A DNA stretch of 64,000 bases, taken from positions 9,127,203 through 9,191,202 of the forward strand of contig NZ_JAGINW010000001.1 of the NCBI RefSeq assembly GCF_017876405.1. Direction: 5' to 3'. This DNA is from Kibdelosporangium banguiense. Its GTDB lineage: Bacteria; Actinomycetota; Actinomycetes; Mycobacteriales; Pseudonocardiaceae. Of the stretch, positions 42,191 through 51,299 are shown one piece after another (the stretch's first letter is position 1; every line of letters starts with the position of its first letter). The position numbers and the translations under genes are program-made. Under the pieces are notes generated by a model. That model was not told the origin of the DNA. It worked only from the letters and a program-made list of their open reading frames with translations, and searched no databases.

Positions 42191-42514
42191 GGCACCATCG
42201 CCGTCCCGCATGACGTCACCCCCTACCTCAGGCTCGTCGCGCTCGACGGAACCCTCAGCCACATCGGACACCTCGGCACGATCACCGTGCAGGCCACCGA
42301 TCTGCTGACAGGACGTAAAAAGCTCAGCTCCGCGGGCAGCGGTGGCCGTCCCGCGACAGCCGCGATGCTGGAGTTCTGCGCCCAGCACGACATCACCGCC
42401 GACATCGAACTCCTCCCGTCCGCACGCGTCAACGAAGCCCTCGACCGTTTGGAACGCAACGAAGTCCGCTACCGCTTCGTACTCGACATGTCCGATCTGC
42501 CGCAGAACCCCTGA
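42190..42514 (+). pseudogene. Zinc-type alcohol dehydrogenase, 5' end deleted
   Basis: The frame starting at about 42190 (in-frame start codon 42179 is not meaningful) carries only the C-terminal ~105 residues of a cinnamyl/benzyl-type NAD(P)-dependent zinc alcohol dehydrogenase: LVALDGTLSHIGHLG, then IELLPSARVNEALDRLERNEV and RYRFVLDMSDL. The zinc sites and most of the Rossmann fold are missing. Confidence 0.72.
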
Positions 42515-42570
42515 CGGTCCACGGATTCATCCACGCCGAACATCCGCTCGGTGGGGAGGCTGAATTCCGC

Positions 42571-43269
42571 TCACAGCCCGGCTTCGAGTTCCGCGACCCG
42601 CCGGAGGTCGTCAGCCAGTTCCGGTCCGCTGACCCCGGTGGCTCTGGCGCGGGTCAGCAGTTCCTGTGCCAGAGCCGGCTCACCTTGGCGGACCGCCACG
42701 TCGGCTCGAAGGACCAGCAGCTTCACGAGCTGGACCGCGGTCGGTTCCTCGTCGGTCCGATGTAGAGCCCGGTCCAGGACTTTCACCGCCAGTTCCAGGT
42801 CCTGTTTGGAATCCGCGAACAGCGAGCCCATGTGGATGGCCCGGTCGAACGTCGCCGTCGGCAGCGGCCGGTGCCGCTGGTCCTCACTGATCGGCTGGGC
42901 GATCTGGATAGTGTTCCCACCGGGATCGGTCACCAGGAACTGTCGCACCCCGTAGCTCATGTCCTTCAACGCACCCACCCGCGCAAGTCCCTGGGCGGGC
43001 AGTGACCCGAAGGCCTCCCGCAGCCCTTCGGTGAAGGCGGCATACAGGTAGTCGACGTCATCGGTGTCGACCAGGCAGCCATGCTCGGAGGACGTCGGGT
43101 CGAACTTCTTGTCTCCGTAGAAGTTCAGCTCGATACCCCCGCGCTTCACGCTCAGAAACTGGTACGGCGCCGTCTGCCGGAACGTGATCTCAAACCCCAA
43201 TGCGGTGTAGAAGTCGGCCACCGACTCGATCGACTGGGCCATCAGCCTGGGAATCGTCTTCTCCGTCAT
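42571..43269 (-). CDS. VOC-fold protein with C-terminal helical tail
   Basis: 232 aa from ATG 43269 (the upstream frame is non-coding). Residues 1-130 are a VOC/bleomycin-resistance-like domain (IPRLMAQSIESVADFYTALGF, ELNFYGDKKFDP, YGVRQFLVTDPGGNTIQIAQ). Residues ~135-232 are two or three helices like TPR units (ELAVKVLDRALHRTDEE ... LAQELLTRARATG). The combination is unusual but widespread in actinomycetes. The function is unknown. Confidence 0.82.
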   Translation of the reverse strand: MTEKTIPRLMAQSIESVADFYTALGFEITFRQTAPYQFLSVKRGGIELNFYGDKKFDPTSSEHGCLVDTDDVDYLYAAFTEGLREAFGSLPAQGLARVGALKDMSYGVRQFLVTDPGGNTIQIAQPISEDQRHRPLPTATFDRAIHMGSLFADSKQDLELAVKVLDRALHRTDEEPTAVQLVKLLVLRADVAVRQGEPALAQELLTRARATGVSGPELADDLRRVAELEAGL

Positions 43270-43582
43270 GGTCCCGAAGGTAGAGATCGGCCTTTCCGCA
43301 CGCACATGAAAGTGAAAACCCCGACGTTCCCTGGTCACCGGCGGTTCAGTTCTATCTGCAGGCGTCCAACACGGCAAAAAACGACGTCAGCGGCCTGTCG
43401 ATCGACTGCTGTGACACCGGTCGCGGCTATCGACCGCGTACGCCACGTGCGGCCGGAAGTGGTCGCTCCTTGCCGAACGCACTCTTGGTGGTGAGGCGGC
43501 GCCGGTCATGTGATCGATGAATTTCGGGCCTGCTGACGGTCTGTACTTCCGACCACATCTGCCGGACCTATGGAGGAAACCC
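43270..43582. other. 313-bp intergenic stretch
   Basis: No gene is well supported. One frame near 43330-43420 shows a short run VQFYLQASNTAKNDVSG with two following cysteines, perhaps a remnant of a secreted protein, but it is too short to call. The end holds the ribosome site of the next gene (GGAGGAAACCC before 43583). Confidence 0.4.
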
Positions 43583-44131
43583 GTGATCGATCTGAAGCCG
43601 GCCTGCCATCAGGTGGTCCAGGTGCTGCACCGCGTCACCGATGACCAGCTCACCAGTTCCAGCCCGTGCGCCGAGTACACCGTGGCCGACCTCATCGACC
43701 ACGTCGACCTGGTGTCGCGAGGCTCCGCCGCGCTGGCACTCCAGGAATCCGGCGAACTACCGGACACTGAGAACGCACACTCCAGCCCTGGTTGGCGCGA
43801 CAGCGTCGCTCAGCATGTGCTGGCGCTGGGTAAGGCGTGGGACGAGCCGGCGGCCTGGCAGGGCAGGACCGACGTGGCAGGGCTGGAGCTGCCCAACGAG
43901 CTGTGGGGCAAGATCGCGCTCACCGAGCTGGTCGTGCACGGCTGGGACATCGCCCAAGCCACTGGCCAGCCCTTCGACCTGCCCGAGCACACGCTGCGAG
44001 CCTGCTTCGAGCATGTGGCCGAGTTCGTCCCGGCCGCCCCGATCCCGGCCCTCTGGGGTCCCGCGGTGACCGTTACGCCAGACGCCCCGTTGCTCGACCA
44101 GATCGTGGCAATCACCGGCCGTGTTCCGTAA
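43583..44131 (+). CDS. TIGR03086-like/mycothiol-dependent enzyme-fold protein
   Basis: 182 aa from GTG 43583 with GGAGGAAACCC upstream. It has the helical DinB/maleylpyruvate-isomerase N-terminal fold: PCAEYTVADLIDHVDLVSRG near 30, ELVVHGWDIAQATGQPF near 120 with the metal-binding His. Members of this group use mycothiol. The substrate is unknown. The last 20 bases overlap the convergent AraC gene. Confidence 0.82.
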   Translation: MIDLKPACHQVVQVLHRVTDDQLTSSSPCAEYTVADLIDHVDLVSRGSAALALQESGELPDTENAHSSPGWRDSVAQHVLALGKAWDEPAAWQGRTDVAGLELPNELWGKIALTELVVHGWDIAQATGQPFDLPEHTLRACFEHVAEFVPAAPIPALWGPAVTVTPDAPLLDQIVAITGRVP

Positions 44132-45059
44132 CGCCCGCCACAACGGGGCGGGCAATCTCCTCGTGCCCATGCTCGGCTGCCGATGTGTCGAATGCCTGTT
44201 GGCCGGCTGTCGCGGGGTCGCGGGTTGGTGATGAAGTGGGCCACGCGACGTCGTCGATGGCGAGCCACGGCGCGACGGCCACGACCGAGGGTGTGAGCCC
44301 GGTGAACGCCTTGACCTCGCGGTGGAGGTGGGACTGGTCGACGTAGCCGCACTCGGCGGCTACGCCGGCGGCGGTGTGACCGGTCGCGAGGAGGTGGGCG
44401 GCGTGGTCGAACCGCACCAGTCGGATGGCGCGTTTGGGGCTGATTCCGAGCTGGGACCGGAAGCGGGACCACAGGCGCTTGCGGTCCCAGCCGACCTCGC
44501 CTGCCAGGCTGTCGACCTGTATCTGCCCTCGGCTTGTGAGCGTCCGCCGCCAGGCGTGGGCGACTTCCCGTTCGACCGGCGTGCGGGCGCGCAGCCGTTG
44601 GCCCACGACCTCGGCCGCGATCGTGAACCGTTCGTCCCACGACGCGGCGGCGCGCAACCGGTCCTCGATCCGCCCGGCGTCGCGACCCCAGACGTCTGCC
44701 AGGGGTGCCATCGTCCCGCTGAGATCGGGTGATGCGTCGAGCACCGCGGCCGCCACGTCCGGCTCCAGCCGGATCTGGAGGCATTCGCCCACGCAGCCAC
44801 CTGCCCGCAGATCGCCGGGCATGAGCCCGATGACGACGCTGCCGCGCTCGTGCCGGCCGCGGCTGTCGCAGACGACGCCTTCTCCCTCGCTCAGGTCGAT
44901 GAGCAGGGCGACGGATGGGTGCGCGACCATGGCGATGTCCACGGCGGCGGGGAGACTCTGGCGGAACCCAGCCATGCTGATCCCCGGCAGCCGATTCGAC
45001 CGGCGCGGGACCGCGATGTCCACCGTTTTCCAGTCCGGCGGTGTTCCGGTCGACAGCAC
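44112..45059 (-). CDS. AraC-family regulator
   Basis: 315 aa. The C-terminal DNA-binding part (~180-275) has two HTHs: VDSLAGEVGWDRKRLWSRFRSQLGISPKR... and TAAGVAAECGYVDQSHLHREVKAFTGLTPS. The N-terminal ~170 residues are a cupin-like sensor. It overlaps the 3' end of the mycothiol-type gene (20 bp, convergent) and lies 9 bp downstream of a hydrolase gene, so hydrolase and AraC probably share a transcript. Confidence 0.9.
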   Translation of the reverse strand: MLSTGTPPDWKTVDIAVPRRSNRLPGISMAGFRQSLPAAVDIAMVAHPSVALLIDLSEGEGVVCDSRGRHERGSVVIGLMPGDLRAGGCVGECLQIRLEPDVAAAVLDASPDLSGTMAPLADVWGRDAGRIEDRLRAAASWDERFTIAAEVVGQRLRARTPVEREVAHAWRRTLTSRGQIQVDSLAGEVGWDRKRLWSRFRSQLGISPKRAIRLVRFDHAAHLLATGHTAAGVAAECGYVDQSHLHREVKAFTGLTPSVVAVAPWLAIDDVAWPTSSPTRDPATAGQQAFDTSAAEHGHEEIARPVVAGVTEHGR

Positions 45060-45068
45060 ACGACCAGT

Positions 45069-45926
45069 CTAGGGATCGGGGACCACGGGCGGGATGCTCA
45101 GTGTCCGTTGCCGCGAGGTCCAGCTCAGCAGCAGTTCGCTGGTCGCCTCAGGCACTTCGAACGTGGGGAGGTGTCCAACGCCGGACAGCAGCTCGATCCG
45201 AGCGTTGGGCACCGCCTCGTACTGGCGCACCGACGACGGGTCCCAGCGGGGGTCGGCCGTACCGAAGATCACCAGCACCGGGACGGTGAGGGCGGCGAGA
45301 CGATCGGGCACGCTGCGCTCGGCGATGTACTCGGTGTTGCGGCGCAATATCGTCCTGAACGTGTGGTAAGAGATGTGTTTGAGATCGGCGACCGCGTCGT
45401 CGGGTACGTCCACCGGGCGAGCGGCCGTTGCCCGGATTCCCTTGCGAACTATCGCGTCCGAACGCCTCGGCCAGATCAGCGGACCGAACGGCGGGCCCAG
45501 CAGGATCCGAAGGATCAACGGCTGGGAAAGCAGTGCGTCGGGATGCGGGCCGCAGCTGATCAGCGCGACCGAGCGCACCAGGTCGGGGCGCTGTTCGGCG
45601 AGGGCAGTGGCGACGTAGCCGCCACTGGAGTGCCCGACGACGGTGACATGACCGAGGCCGAGGTCGTCGAGCACCGCCGCCACTCCGCTCGCCTGCGCGG
45701 GCACGTCGTAAGACGGTGAAGGTGGGGACTGGCCACAGCCCGGGAGGTCGACCCGGATGACGTGGTGGTGGCCGGCAAGGGCCGGGACCACCGGGCTCCA
45801 CGAGGCACCCGAGGCCCCCGATCCGTGGATGAGCACCAGCGGCGGCGCCTGCCGCGGACCGTCGTGTACCACGTGTATCCCGTGCGCATGCTCAACACCG
45901 TTCTCACTCATGCGAGGATGGTGCAC
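45069..45926 (-). CDS. Alpha/beta hydrolase
   Basis: 285 aa; start GTG 45926 or ATG 45911, no clear ribosome site. The oxyanion motif is LVLIHGSGASG near 30, the nucleophile elbow is GHSSGGYVA near 97, the acid is in VIFGTADPRWDPSS near 225 and the catalytic His in SGVGHLPTFEVPE near 255. All three members of the triad are present. It is a soluble esterase/lyase-type enzyme; the substrate is unknown. Confidence 0.88.
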   Translation of the reverse strand: MHHPRMSENGVEHAHGIHVVHDGPRQAPPLVLIHGSGASGASWSPVVPALAGHHHVIRVDLPGCGQSPPSPSYDVPAQASGVAAVLDDLGLGHVTVVGHSSGGYVATALAEQRPDLVRSVALISCGPHPDALLSQPLILRILLGPPFGPLIWPRRSDAIVRKGIRATAARPVDVPDDAVADLKHISYHTFRTILRRNTEYIAERSVPDRLAALTVPVLVIFGTADPRWDPSSVRQYEAVPNARIELLSGVGHLPTFEVPEATSELLLSWTSRQRTLSIPPVVPDP

Positions 45927-46139
45927 GGTCGCCGACCACCAGTCTTGGACAAATGTCGTCGTGCGACTGACGTCGCGGGACTGTCACCGCGTGCTCAGCT
46001 CCAGCGAGCGCTCGAAAGACGCCCGCTACACGGCAAGAGCGAGCGTTGCGCCGAGGAAAGCGGTTAACGGCCCCTGTTCCTCGTCCGACGACGAACAACA
46101 AGCCTGTCCGTTATGTCTCAATTGACAGCGACCGGCAGG

Positions 46140-46820
46140 TCAGTTGTGCCTCAGCGTGGTTTCGCCGGGCTTCGGGAACTTGGTCAGTCCTTCTTCGGCC
46201 AGGCGGGCGGCGCGGCGGATTTCCTGGGTTACGGCGTTGATTGCGCCTGGTAGTGGGTGGCCGGGTCGCAGGTGGGTTCGCAGGGCGCGGAACTGGACTC
46301 GCCACAGGCCGATGAGGGTGGCCGCGGCGATCTGGGGTTCGGGGTCGTCGGGTTGTAGTCCGGTTCGGGTGGCGAGGGTTTCGGCGGCGACGTCGATGAA
46401 TCGGTCGGCGGTGTCGCTTCGGTAGGCCCGCAGCGAAGGGGTGTTGCGGATCAGGTCGCCGAATTTCTGGTACTGCGCCAGCGCGCGATCTTGGTCGGCG
46501 TTGGCGGTGAGACTCGCGACGAGGCTGTGTAGTTCGCGGTCAAGGACTGTCAGCATCGCGGTGACTGGGGGAAGCGCCGGGTTTGACAGGTGCGTACGCA
46601 ACGCGTCGGCTGTCGCCTCCAGCCGGTCCAGGAGCAGTGCTTCCTTGCTCGGGAAGTAGTTGAAGACGGTCTTCTCGGACACCCCGCATGCCTCGCCGAC
46701 GTCGGCTACCCGGACGGCGTCGAAGCCGTGCTCGACGAACATCCGCGCGGCGGTGTCTGACAGTTGCTGGCGCATCGCGCGCTTCTTGCGCTCACGCAAC
46801 CCTTCGACGGTTCCTGGCAC
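46140..46820 (-). CDS. TetR-family regulator
   Basis: 226 aa from GTG 46820. The HTH is residues 15-60 (FDAVRVADVGEACGVSEKTVFNYFPSKEALL), of the type with an NYF recognition helix. The C-terminal domain is helical. It is divergent from the SRPBCC gene over a 72-bp spacer, which is probably its target. Confidence 0.9.
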   Translation of the reverse strand: MPGTVEGLRERKKRAMRQQLSDTAARMFVEHGFDAVRVADVGEACGVSEKTVFNYFPSKEALLLDRLEATADALRTHLSNPALPPVTAMLTVLDRELHSLVASLTANADQDRALAQYQKFGDLIRNTPSLRAYRSDTADRFIDVAAETLATRTGLQPDDPEPQIAAATLIGLWRVQFRALRTHLRPGHPLPGAINAVTQEIRRAARLAEEGLTKFPKPGETTLRHN

Positions 46821-46892
46821 GTGCCCAGCCTACTTCAGCCACACGAAAAGTTCTGCTACGGTAATTTTATAGCTGCTGAAGAGGAGGCCGCC

Positions 46893-47378
46893 GTGTCCGA
46901 GATCCACATCGTTCGCGACTACCCGCATTCGCCTGTGAAGGTCTGGCGGGCGATGACCGACCCGGACCTGATTCCGTACTGGACCTCGACCGGGAAAGGC
47001 GCTCGCGCCGTCGGGTTCCGGCCCGTGACCGGCAACCGGTTCCAGTTCGCCGCCAGGCCGATGCCCGGCTGGCGGGGGATCGTCGACTGCGAGGTACTGG
47101 AGGTCCGCGAGCGGGAACTGCTGCGCTACACCTGGGTCGGCGCGGAGGGTGAGACGCCCAGCCACGTCCGCTACCAACTGGAGCCCACACCCGAGGGAAC
47201 CCGTTTCACCTACCACCACACCGGGTTCACCGGAATCGGCGGGTTCGCGATGGCCAAGATGCTCGGCTCGATCCGCACCAGGATGCTCACCGTCGGAGTG
47301 CCCGCCCTGCTCGCCGAACTGGACGAGACCGGTGCGCTACGCCCGGACACGACGCTTCGACTCGCGCAACCCCGATGA
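46893..47378 (+). CDS. SRPBCC/AHSA1-like protein
   Basis: 161 aa from GTG 46893 (GAGGAGGCC upstream). The fold has IVRDYPHSPVKVWRAMTDPDLIPYW at the start, a helix-grip core (VTGNRFQFAARPMPGWRGIV) and the long C-terminal helix MAKMLGSIRTRMLTVGVPALL. These proteins bind hydrophobic ligands. It is divergent from the TetR gene, so ligand-induced expression is likely. Confidence 0.86.
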   Translation: MSEIHIVRDYPHSPVKVWRAMTDPDLIPYWTSTGKGARAVGFRPVTGNRFQFAARPMPGWRGIVDCEVLEVRERELLRYTWVGAEGETPSHVRYQLEPTPEGTRFTYHHTGFTGIGGFAMAKMLGSIRTRMLTVGVPALLAELDETGALRPDTTLRLAQPR

Positions 47379-47397
47379 ACATCCGGTGCCGCCGCCA

Positions 47398-47422
47398 GCG
47401 GCCAGGCCCTCGTCCTGGCCGC
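47398..47422. terminator. Bidirectional hairpin between convergent genes
   Basis: GCGGCCAGG-n7-CCTGGCCGC, a perfect 9-bp stem between the SRPBCC gene and the SGNH hydrolase stop. Confidence 0.6.
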
Positions 47423-47439
47423 GGCGAGTGCGGCCCTGT

Positions 47440-48615
47440 TCAGCTGAACAGCGAGAGGTCGATGGAGTCGGCCAGGGCCTGGTAGCCCGCATCGTTGCCG
47501 TGCAGGTGGTCACCGGAGTGCAAGTCCTCCCTGATCCGGCTGGGGCGGTCCGGGTCGTGCCAGACGGCGTCGAAGTCCAGCACGGCATCGAAAGCACCGC
47601 CGGTACGGATCCATGCGTTGACCGCTAGGCGTGCGCTCTCGCCCTCTGGCGTGTAGATCTCCGCGCCCTCGAAGGGCGCGATAGTGGTGGCATAGACCTT
47701 CACGCCACGTTCGTGCGCGCGGGCGACCAGCTGACGGAAGCCAGCGATGACGTCGTCCACCGTCACCGGCGCACCAGGGAACATCTTCAGGAAATCGGCC
47801 AGCGGTCCGTCGTCGCGTGGGGCGAAGGAGATGCCGATGTCGTTGCCGCCCAAGGAAAGCACCACGTAGCCGAGGCCGGGCGTGGCCAGCACGTCACGGT
47901 CGAAACGGGCCAGGACACCGGTACCGATGCCGTCGTTGAGCATCCGGTTGCCGCTGATGCCCTGATTGGAGACGTAACCCGCACCGGCGAGACGTTCGGC
48001 CAGCAGTTCCGGCCAGCTGTGGTTGGTGTCCGGGGTCGAGCCGGCGCCGTCGGTGCGGGAGTCGCCGACCACGACGATGGCTTTGGCCGGGGCGCCGGAC
48101 AGCACCTCGACCGCCGAGATCAGGGCCCGCACCGGCAGAACTTCGGCGTTCTCCGGCAAGGTGAGGGCGGCGACGGTGTCGCCAGGAATCTTCCAGCCGG
48201 TGTCCAAAGCAGGGTCGTGGCAGGTGCAGGTCTCCACGCGCCCCGGCAGATAGAGGCTGATGGACAGCTTGGCGAGGGCGGGCAGGGGTAGGTCGACCGG
48301 ATCGCTGAGGATCGGCGCCCCTGCCGGGACGGTGACGGCCGACGCGCCAGAAAAGGTCAGTACGCGCTCGCTGCCCGGTTGCACCCCGCCGCCGGGCGTC
48401 GCCAGGCCTACCTGCGCCGCGCCGATGGTGAAGGGCGCGGTCCCGAACTCGTTGGTGAAGCGGATGCGCACCCGGTGTCCGCCGCCGCTGATACGCACCA
48501 CCTGGCGCAGCGTCACATCGGCGAGAGGCGCTTGGTCATCGAGCGAGCCGATCCCGTCGTGAGCCGACTGAGGCGAGGCGCCCCAGCTCCGGACCCAGGT
48601 GCCGACGTTGTTCAT
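47440..48615 (-). CDS. SGNH/GDSL-type hydrolase
   Basis: 391 aa from ATG 48615 (CGGAGGCAACAG upstream). Block I VVVGDSRTDGAG, block III SLGGNDIGIS and block V SGDHLHGNDAG (Asp and His) are all present, so it is likely active as a lipase, esterase or carbohydrate deacetylase. There is an N-terminal beta-rich domain of ~170 residues. No signal peptide is visible, so it may be cytoplasmic or exported by another route. Confidence 0.88.
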   Translation of the reverse strand: MNNVGTWVRSWGASPQSAHDGIGSLDDQAPLADVTLRQVVRISGGGHRVRIRFTNEFGTAPFTIGAAQVGLATPGGGVQPGSERVLTFSGASAVTVPAGAPILSDPVDLPLPALAKLSISLYLPGRVETCTCHDPALDTGWKIPGDTVAALTLPENAEVLPVRALISAVEVLSGAPAKAIVVVGDSRTDGAGSTPDTNHSWPELLAERLAGAGYVSNQGISGNRMLNDGIGTGVLARFDRDVLATPGLGYVVLSLGGNDIGISFAPRDDGPLADFLKMFPGAPVTVDDVIAGFRQLVARAHERGVKVYATTIAPFEGAEIYTPEGESARLAVNAWIRTGGAFDAVLDFDAVWHDPDRPSRIREDLHSGDHLHGNDAGYQALADSIDLSLFS

Positions 48616-48712
48616 CTGTTGCCTCCGTCGTTCGTCATGGTTGTGCGACATGCGAAGACTGAGGCGGGGCACAGACACGGCGCTCACACGGCACTGACAC
48701 GGCCGGTCATCC

Positions 48713-49333
48713 TCAAGGCACCCTGACGGCGATCTCCTCCCCCAGCCGTGCGCCATCCTGAAGCTCGAGGTCGTCGCCGCTCCAGAACCGGCCTGGGTCG
48801 TACCAATTCGGCCGACGCGGGGGCAGCAAGCCCATCGACTCGTAGGTCAGCGCGACGATCTCCGCACAGAACGCCGTCTCCAAGGCCGCCGGGCGCTGGC
48901 GGCTGGGCAACCGGCCCCGTAGCCAGCGACCGGCCAGACGCGCGGTGGACGGGAACGGGGTGCCGTCAAGACGAGCGATCGTGCGCAGCACGGCGTCTTC
49001 CATCTCGCGAGTGACCTCGTGATCGAGCTGGCGCAACCACGCGCGCTGCTTGTACTTGATCGACCACGTGGTGACCGCGTCACGCAGGTCGTGCAATTGA
49101 GCGCCGCGCTGGTGCGTCCCGGTCCACATGTCCGGCAGGGAGCGGCCCAGTTCCGCGTGCCACATCAACGGCGGCAGGTCCTCCACCACCACCGCCATGC
49201 CGACGTGGTTGACCGGGCTGTTGGTCGTCACCCGGATCGCGCGGTCCGCCGGTGAGCTGCCGCGGAACACCCACACGTCGCCGGTCCGGGTCAGGTGCAC
49301 CGCCTCGTCGAGGCTGATCGAGCTGTCAGGCAC
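48713..49333 (-). CDS. YiiX-like permuted papain-fold protein
   Basis: 206 aa. GDVWVFRG near 18 and SPVNHVGMAVVVEDLPP near 40 give the His strand; the conserved Cys is in AFCAEIVALTYESMG near 160. This is the permuted NlpC/P60 (YiiX/YebB) arrangement, thought to be amidases or peptidases. No signal peptide is visible. It is 17 bp from the divergent small membrane protein gene. Confidence 0.7.
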   Translation of the reverse strand: MPDSSISLDEAVHLTRTGDVWVFRGSSPADRAIRVTTNSPVNHVGMAVVVEDLPPLMWHAELGRSLPDMWTGTHQRGAQLHDLRDAVTTWSIKYKQRAWLRQLDHEVTREMEDAVLRTIARLDGTPFPSTARLAGRWLRGRLPSRQRPAALETAFCAEIVALTYESMGLLPPRRPNWYDPGRFWSGDDLELQDGARLGEEIAVRVP

Positions 49334-49350
49334 GGCTGTAGGCTACGCAG

Positions 49351-49509
49351 ATGCGGCTGTGGAAGATCCTGGGCATCGCGGGTTTCCTCGGTGTCGCGGC
49401 CACCGGCGTGGTCATCGCCCGCGGCGAGCGACGGCGGCGCGCCTACACCCCAGAGGAGATCAGGCTTCGGCTGCACGAACGCGCAGCCGAGGCATCGGCT
49501 TCAGACTGA
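49351..49509 (+). CDS. Small single-pass membrane protein
   Basis: 52 aa: MRLWKILGIAGFLGVAATGV then VIARGERRRRAYTPEEIRLR and a charged end. One N-terminal membrane helix is followed by an Arg/Glu-rich cytoplasmic helix. Similar small proteins are common in Pseudonocardiales. The gene overlaps the convergent MerR gene by 9 bp and lies 17 bp from the divergent YiiX-like gene. Confidence 0.72.
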   Translation: MRLWKILGIAGFLGVAATGVVIARGERRRRAYTPEEIRLRLHERAAEASASD

Positions 49510-49896
49510 GTCTCCAGCGGTCGCCTCGCCGAGCGAGGCCGGGCACGGCTGCGCGCCCGGATGCATGGCGAGACTGATCAGCACATCGAGCCGGCGGCCC
49601 GCTTCCTCCAACTCAGCGACCTTGGCTCTGATCCGGACGCGCTCGTCGACCACACGCTCCAGCAACTCGGGCCCGAGGTCGCGGGCGTCGATGGCGGGCA
49701 GAAGGGTCGCAATCAGACGGCTGCCGAGTCCGGCCGTGTAGAGCTGCTGGATCAGCCCCACGCGATCCACGGCCGACTCCGGGTAGACCCGCTGACCGCT
49801 GGCCGTGCGCTCGGGACACAGCAGACCCTGCTCCTCGTAATAGCGCAGGGCACGCGTGCTGACCCCGGCCCTGCGGGCCAGCCCGCCGATACGCAT
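49501..49896 (-). CDS. MerR-family regulator
   Basis: 131 aa from ATG 49896 (GGAGGGCCGG upstream; a GTG seven codons earlier is possible). The winged HTH is MRIGGLARRAGVSTRALRYY then EEQGLLCPERTASGQRVY; a dimerisation coiled coil spans ~75-115. The conserved Cys is not placed as in metal sensors, so it is probably a small-molecule or drug sensor. It is divergent from the SDR gene over a promoter with MerR-like spacing. Confidence 0.9.
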   Translation of the reverse strand: MRIGGLARRAGVSTRALRYYEEQGLLCPERTASGQRVYPESAVDRVGLIQQLYTAGLGSRLIATLLPAIDARDLGPELLERVVDERVRIRAKVAELEEAGRRLDVLISLAMHPGAQPCPASLGEATAGDSV

Positions 49897-49925
49897 CCGG
49901 CCCTCCACCTGAGTCACGATTTGCC

Positions 49926-49943
49926 CTTCACGTTGACGTCAGG
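49926..49943. promoter_or_regulatory. MerR-type operator/promoter
   Basis: CTTCACGT-TG-ACGTCAGG is an imperfect dyad (6 of 8 arm bases match) containing a -35-like TTGACG, with TTAGCGTAAG downstream as a possible -10 region. It lies 63 bases before the SDR start, where MerR activators usually bind. Confidence 0.5.
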
Positions 49944-50006
49944 TTTTAGCGTAAGCCGCACCGGGCGGACACCAATCCCCCACCGCCCACCGAAGGGAAC
50001 AAGAAC

Positions 50007-50720
50007 ATGGACATCGCCGGTTCCACCGCGCTCGTGACCGGAGCCAACCGCGGAATCGGTCGGCGCTTCGTCGATCAACTACTGGCCCGAGGCGCCAGCA
50101 AGGTCTACGCCACCGCCCGACGCCCGGAACTGATCGATATCTCCGACCCGCGGGTCACGCCGTTGTACCTGGATCTGCTGGATGAGACGTCGATCGTGAA
50201 CGCCGCCACGGCAGCACAGGACGTCACGTTGCTGATCAACAACGCCGGTATCGCGACCGCGGCCAACCTCATGACCGACCACCTGGACACGATCCGTCAC
50301 GACCTGGAAACCCACCTCTTCGGCACGCTCCGGGTCATTCGCGCCTTCGCCCCAGCCCTCGCAGCCAATGGCGGCGGAGCGATCGTGAACATCCTCTCCG
50401 TGCTGTCCTGGGTCGCCGCCGAAGGAACCGGGTCCTACGCCGTGGCCAAGGCCGCGGAGTGGAACATGACCAACAGCGTGCGCGTCGAGCTCGCCGGCCA
50501 GCGAACCCTCGTCCAGGGCGTACACCTGGGTGCCGCCGACACCGACATGATGGCCGGACGCGACGCTCCCAAGATCGACCCAGCCGACGTCGCCCGAGCG
50601 AGCCTCGACGGCGTGCAGGCCGGGACCATCGAGGTGCTGGTCGACGACCCCAGCCGCTTCGTCAAGGCCGCCCTCTCGGGCGATCCCGCGCAGCTTTACA
50701 GCACTCCGGCCGCGAACTGA
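50007..50720 (+). CDS. Short-chain dehydrogenase/reductase (SDR)
   Basis: 237 aa from ATG 50007. The NAD(P) motif is TGANRGIG; NNAG near 87; the active-site Ser is in the VLSWVAAEGTGSYAVAK region with Tyr and Lys as Y-A-V-A-K. The typical SDR tetramer is expected. The substrate is unknown. It is probably the target of the divergent MerR regulator. Confidence 0.88.
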   Translation: MDIAGSTALVTGANRGIGRRFVDQLLARGASKVYATARRPELIDISDPRVTPLYLDLLDETSIVNAATAAQDVTLLINNAGIATAANLMTDHLDTIRHDLETHLFGTLRVIRAFAPALAANGGGAIVNILSVLSWVAAEGTGSYAVAKAAEWNMTNSVRVELAGQRTLVQGVHLGAADTDMMAGRDAPKIDPADVARASLDGVQAGTIEVLVDDPSRFVKAALSGDPAQLYSTPAAN

Positions 50721-50870
50721 CGCGATCGCCGGCGACCACCGCTTCGTCCATAAAGGACTCATGGCAGGTGTCGGCCAATCGACCGGATGGTCCTTGTCCA
50801 TGCCAGGACTGGGAGGAAAATCACTGTCAGCGCAGCAGTGGGCAACTTCGACTTCATCGGCGGAGGATCC

Positions 50871-51284
50871 ATGCGAGCACACAAATATCTGGCGGCGGTC
50901 GCGACCAGTCTGACATTGGCTGTGACAGGTGCCACCCCAGCCGCGGCCACCACGTGGACACTAGAGCCGATCCCGCAGCGAATCTGTGTGGATCCCGACT
51001 TCGGCCATCCGTTCACCTACTTCATCGGGTCGGTCTCCGGCAGCTGGTCGAAGACGATCACGACCGGTCTGCGGGACCTGCCGCCCGGCTCGGTTTCCCT
51101 TGGCTCGTCGGTTCTTCCGCCGGGCTCACACCAGAACCCACCGGGCGTCAAGATCATCAACGTCTTCTCCGGCCTGCGGATCGCCCCCGCGCCGGCAGGT
51201 GAGCACGTCTCGGAACTCTGGGCGACCGACGGCGAGCAGACCCAGTCCATGCCCGTGCGAATCGGCTTCCAGGACGGGTGCTGA
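50871..51284 (+). CDS. DUF5980-like secreted protein
   Basis: 137 aa from ATG 50871 (CGGAGGATCC upstream). Signal peptide ~1-27 (YLAAVATSLTLAVTGATPAAA then TTW). The mature part has RICVDPDFGHPFTYFIGSV, LPPGSHQNPPGV and a C-terminal Cys. One disulfide is likely. The family resemblance is from memory and is not certain. The function is unknown. Confidence 0.7.
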   Translation: MRAHKYLAAVATSLTLAVTGATPAAATTWTLEPIPQRICVDPDFGHPFTYFIGSVSGSWSKTITTGLRDLPPGSVSLGSSVLPPGSHQNPPGVKIINVFSGLRIAPAPAGEHVSELWATDGEQTQSMPVRIGFQDGC

Positions 51285-51299
51285 ACCCAGCCGTACGCT

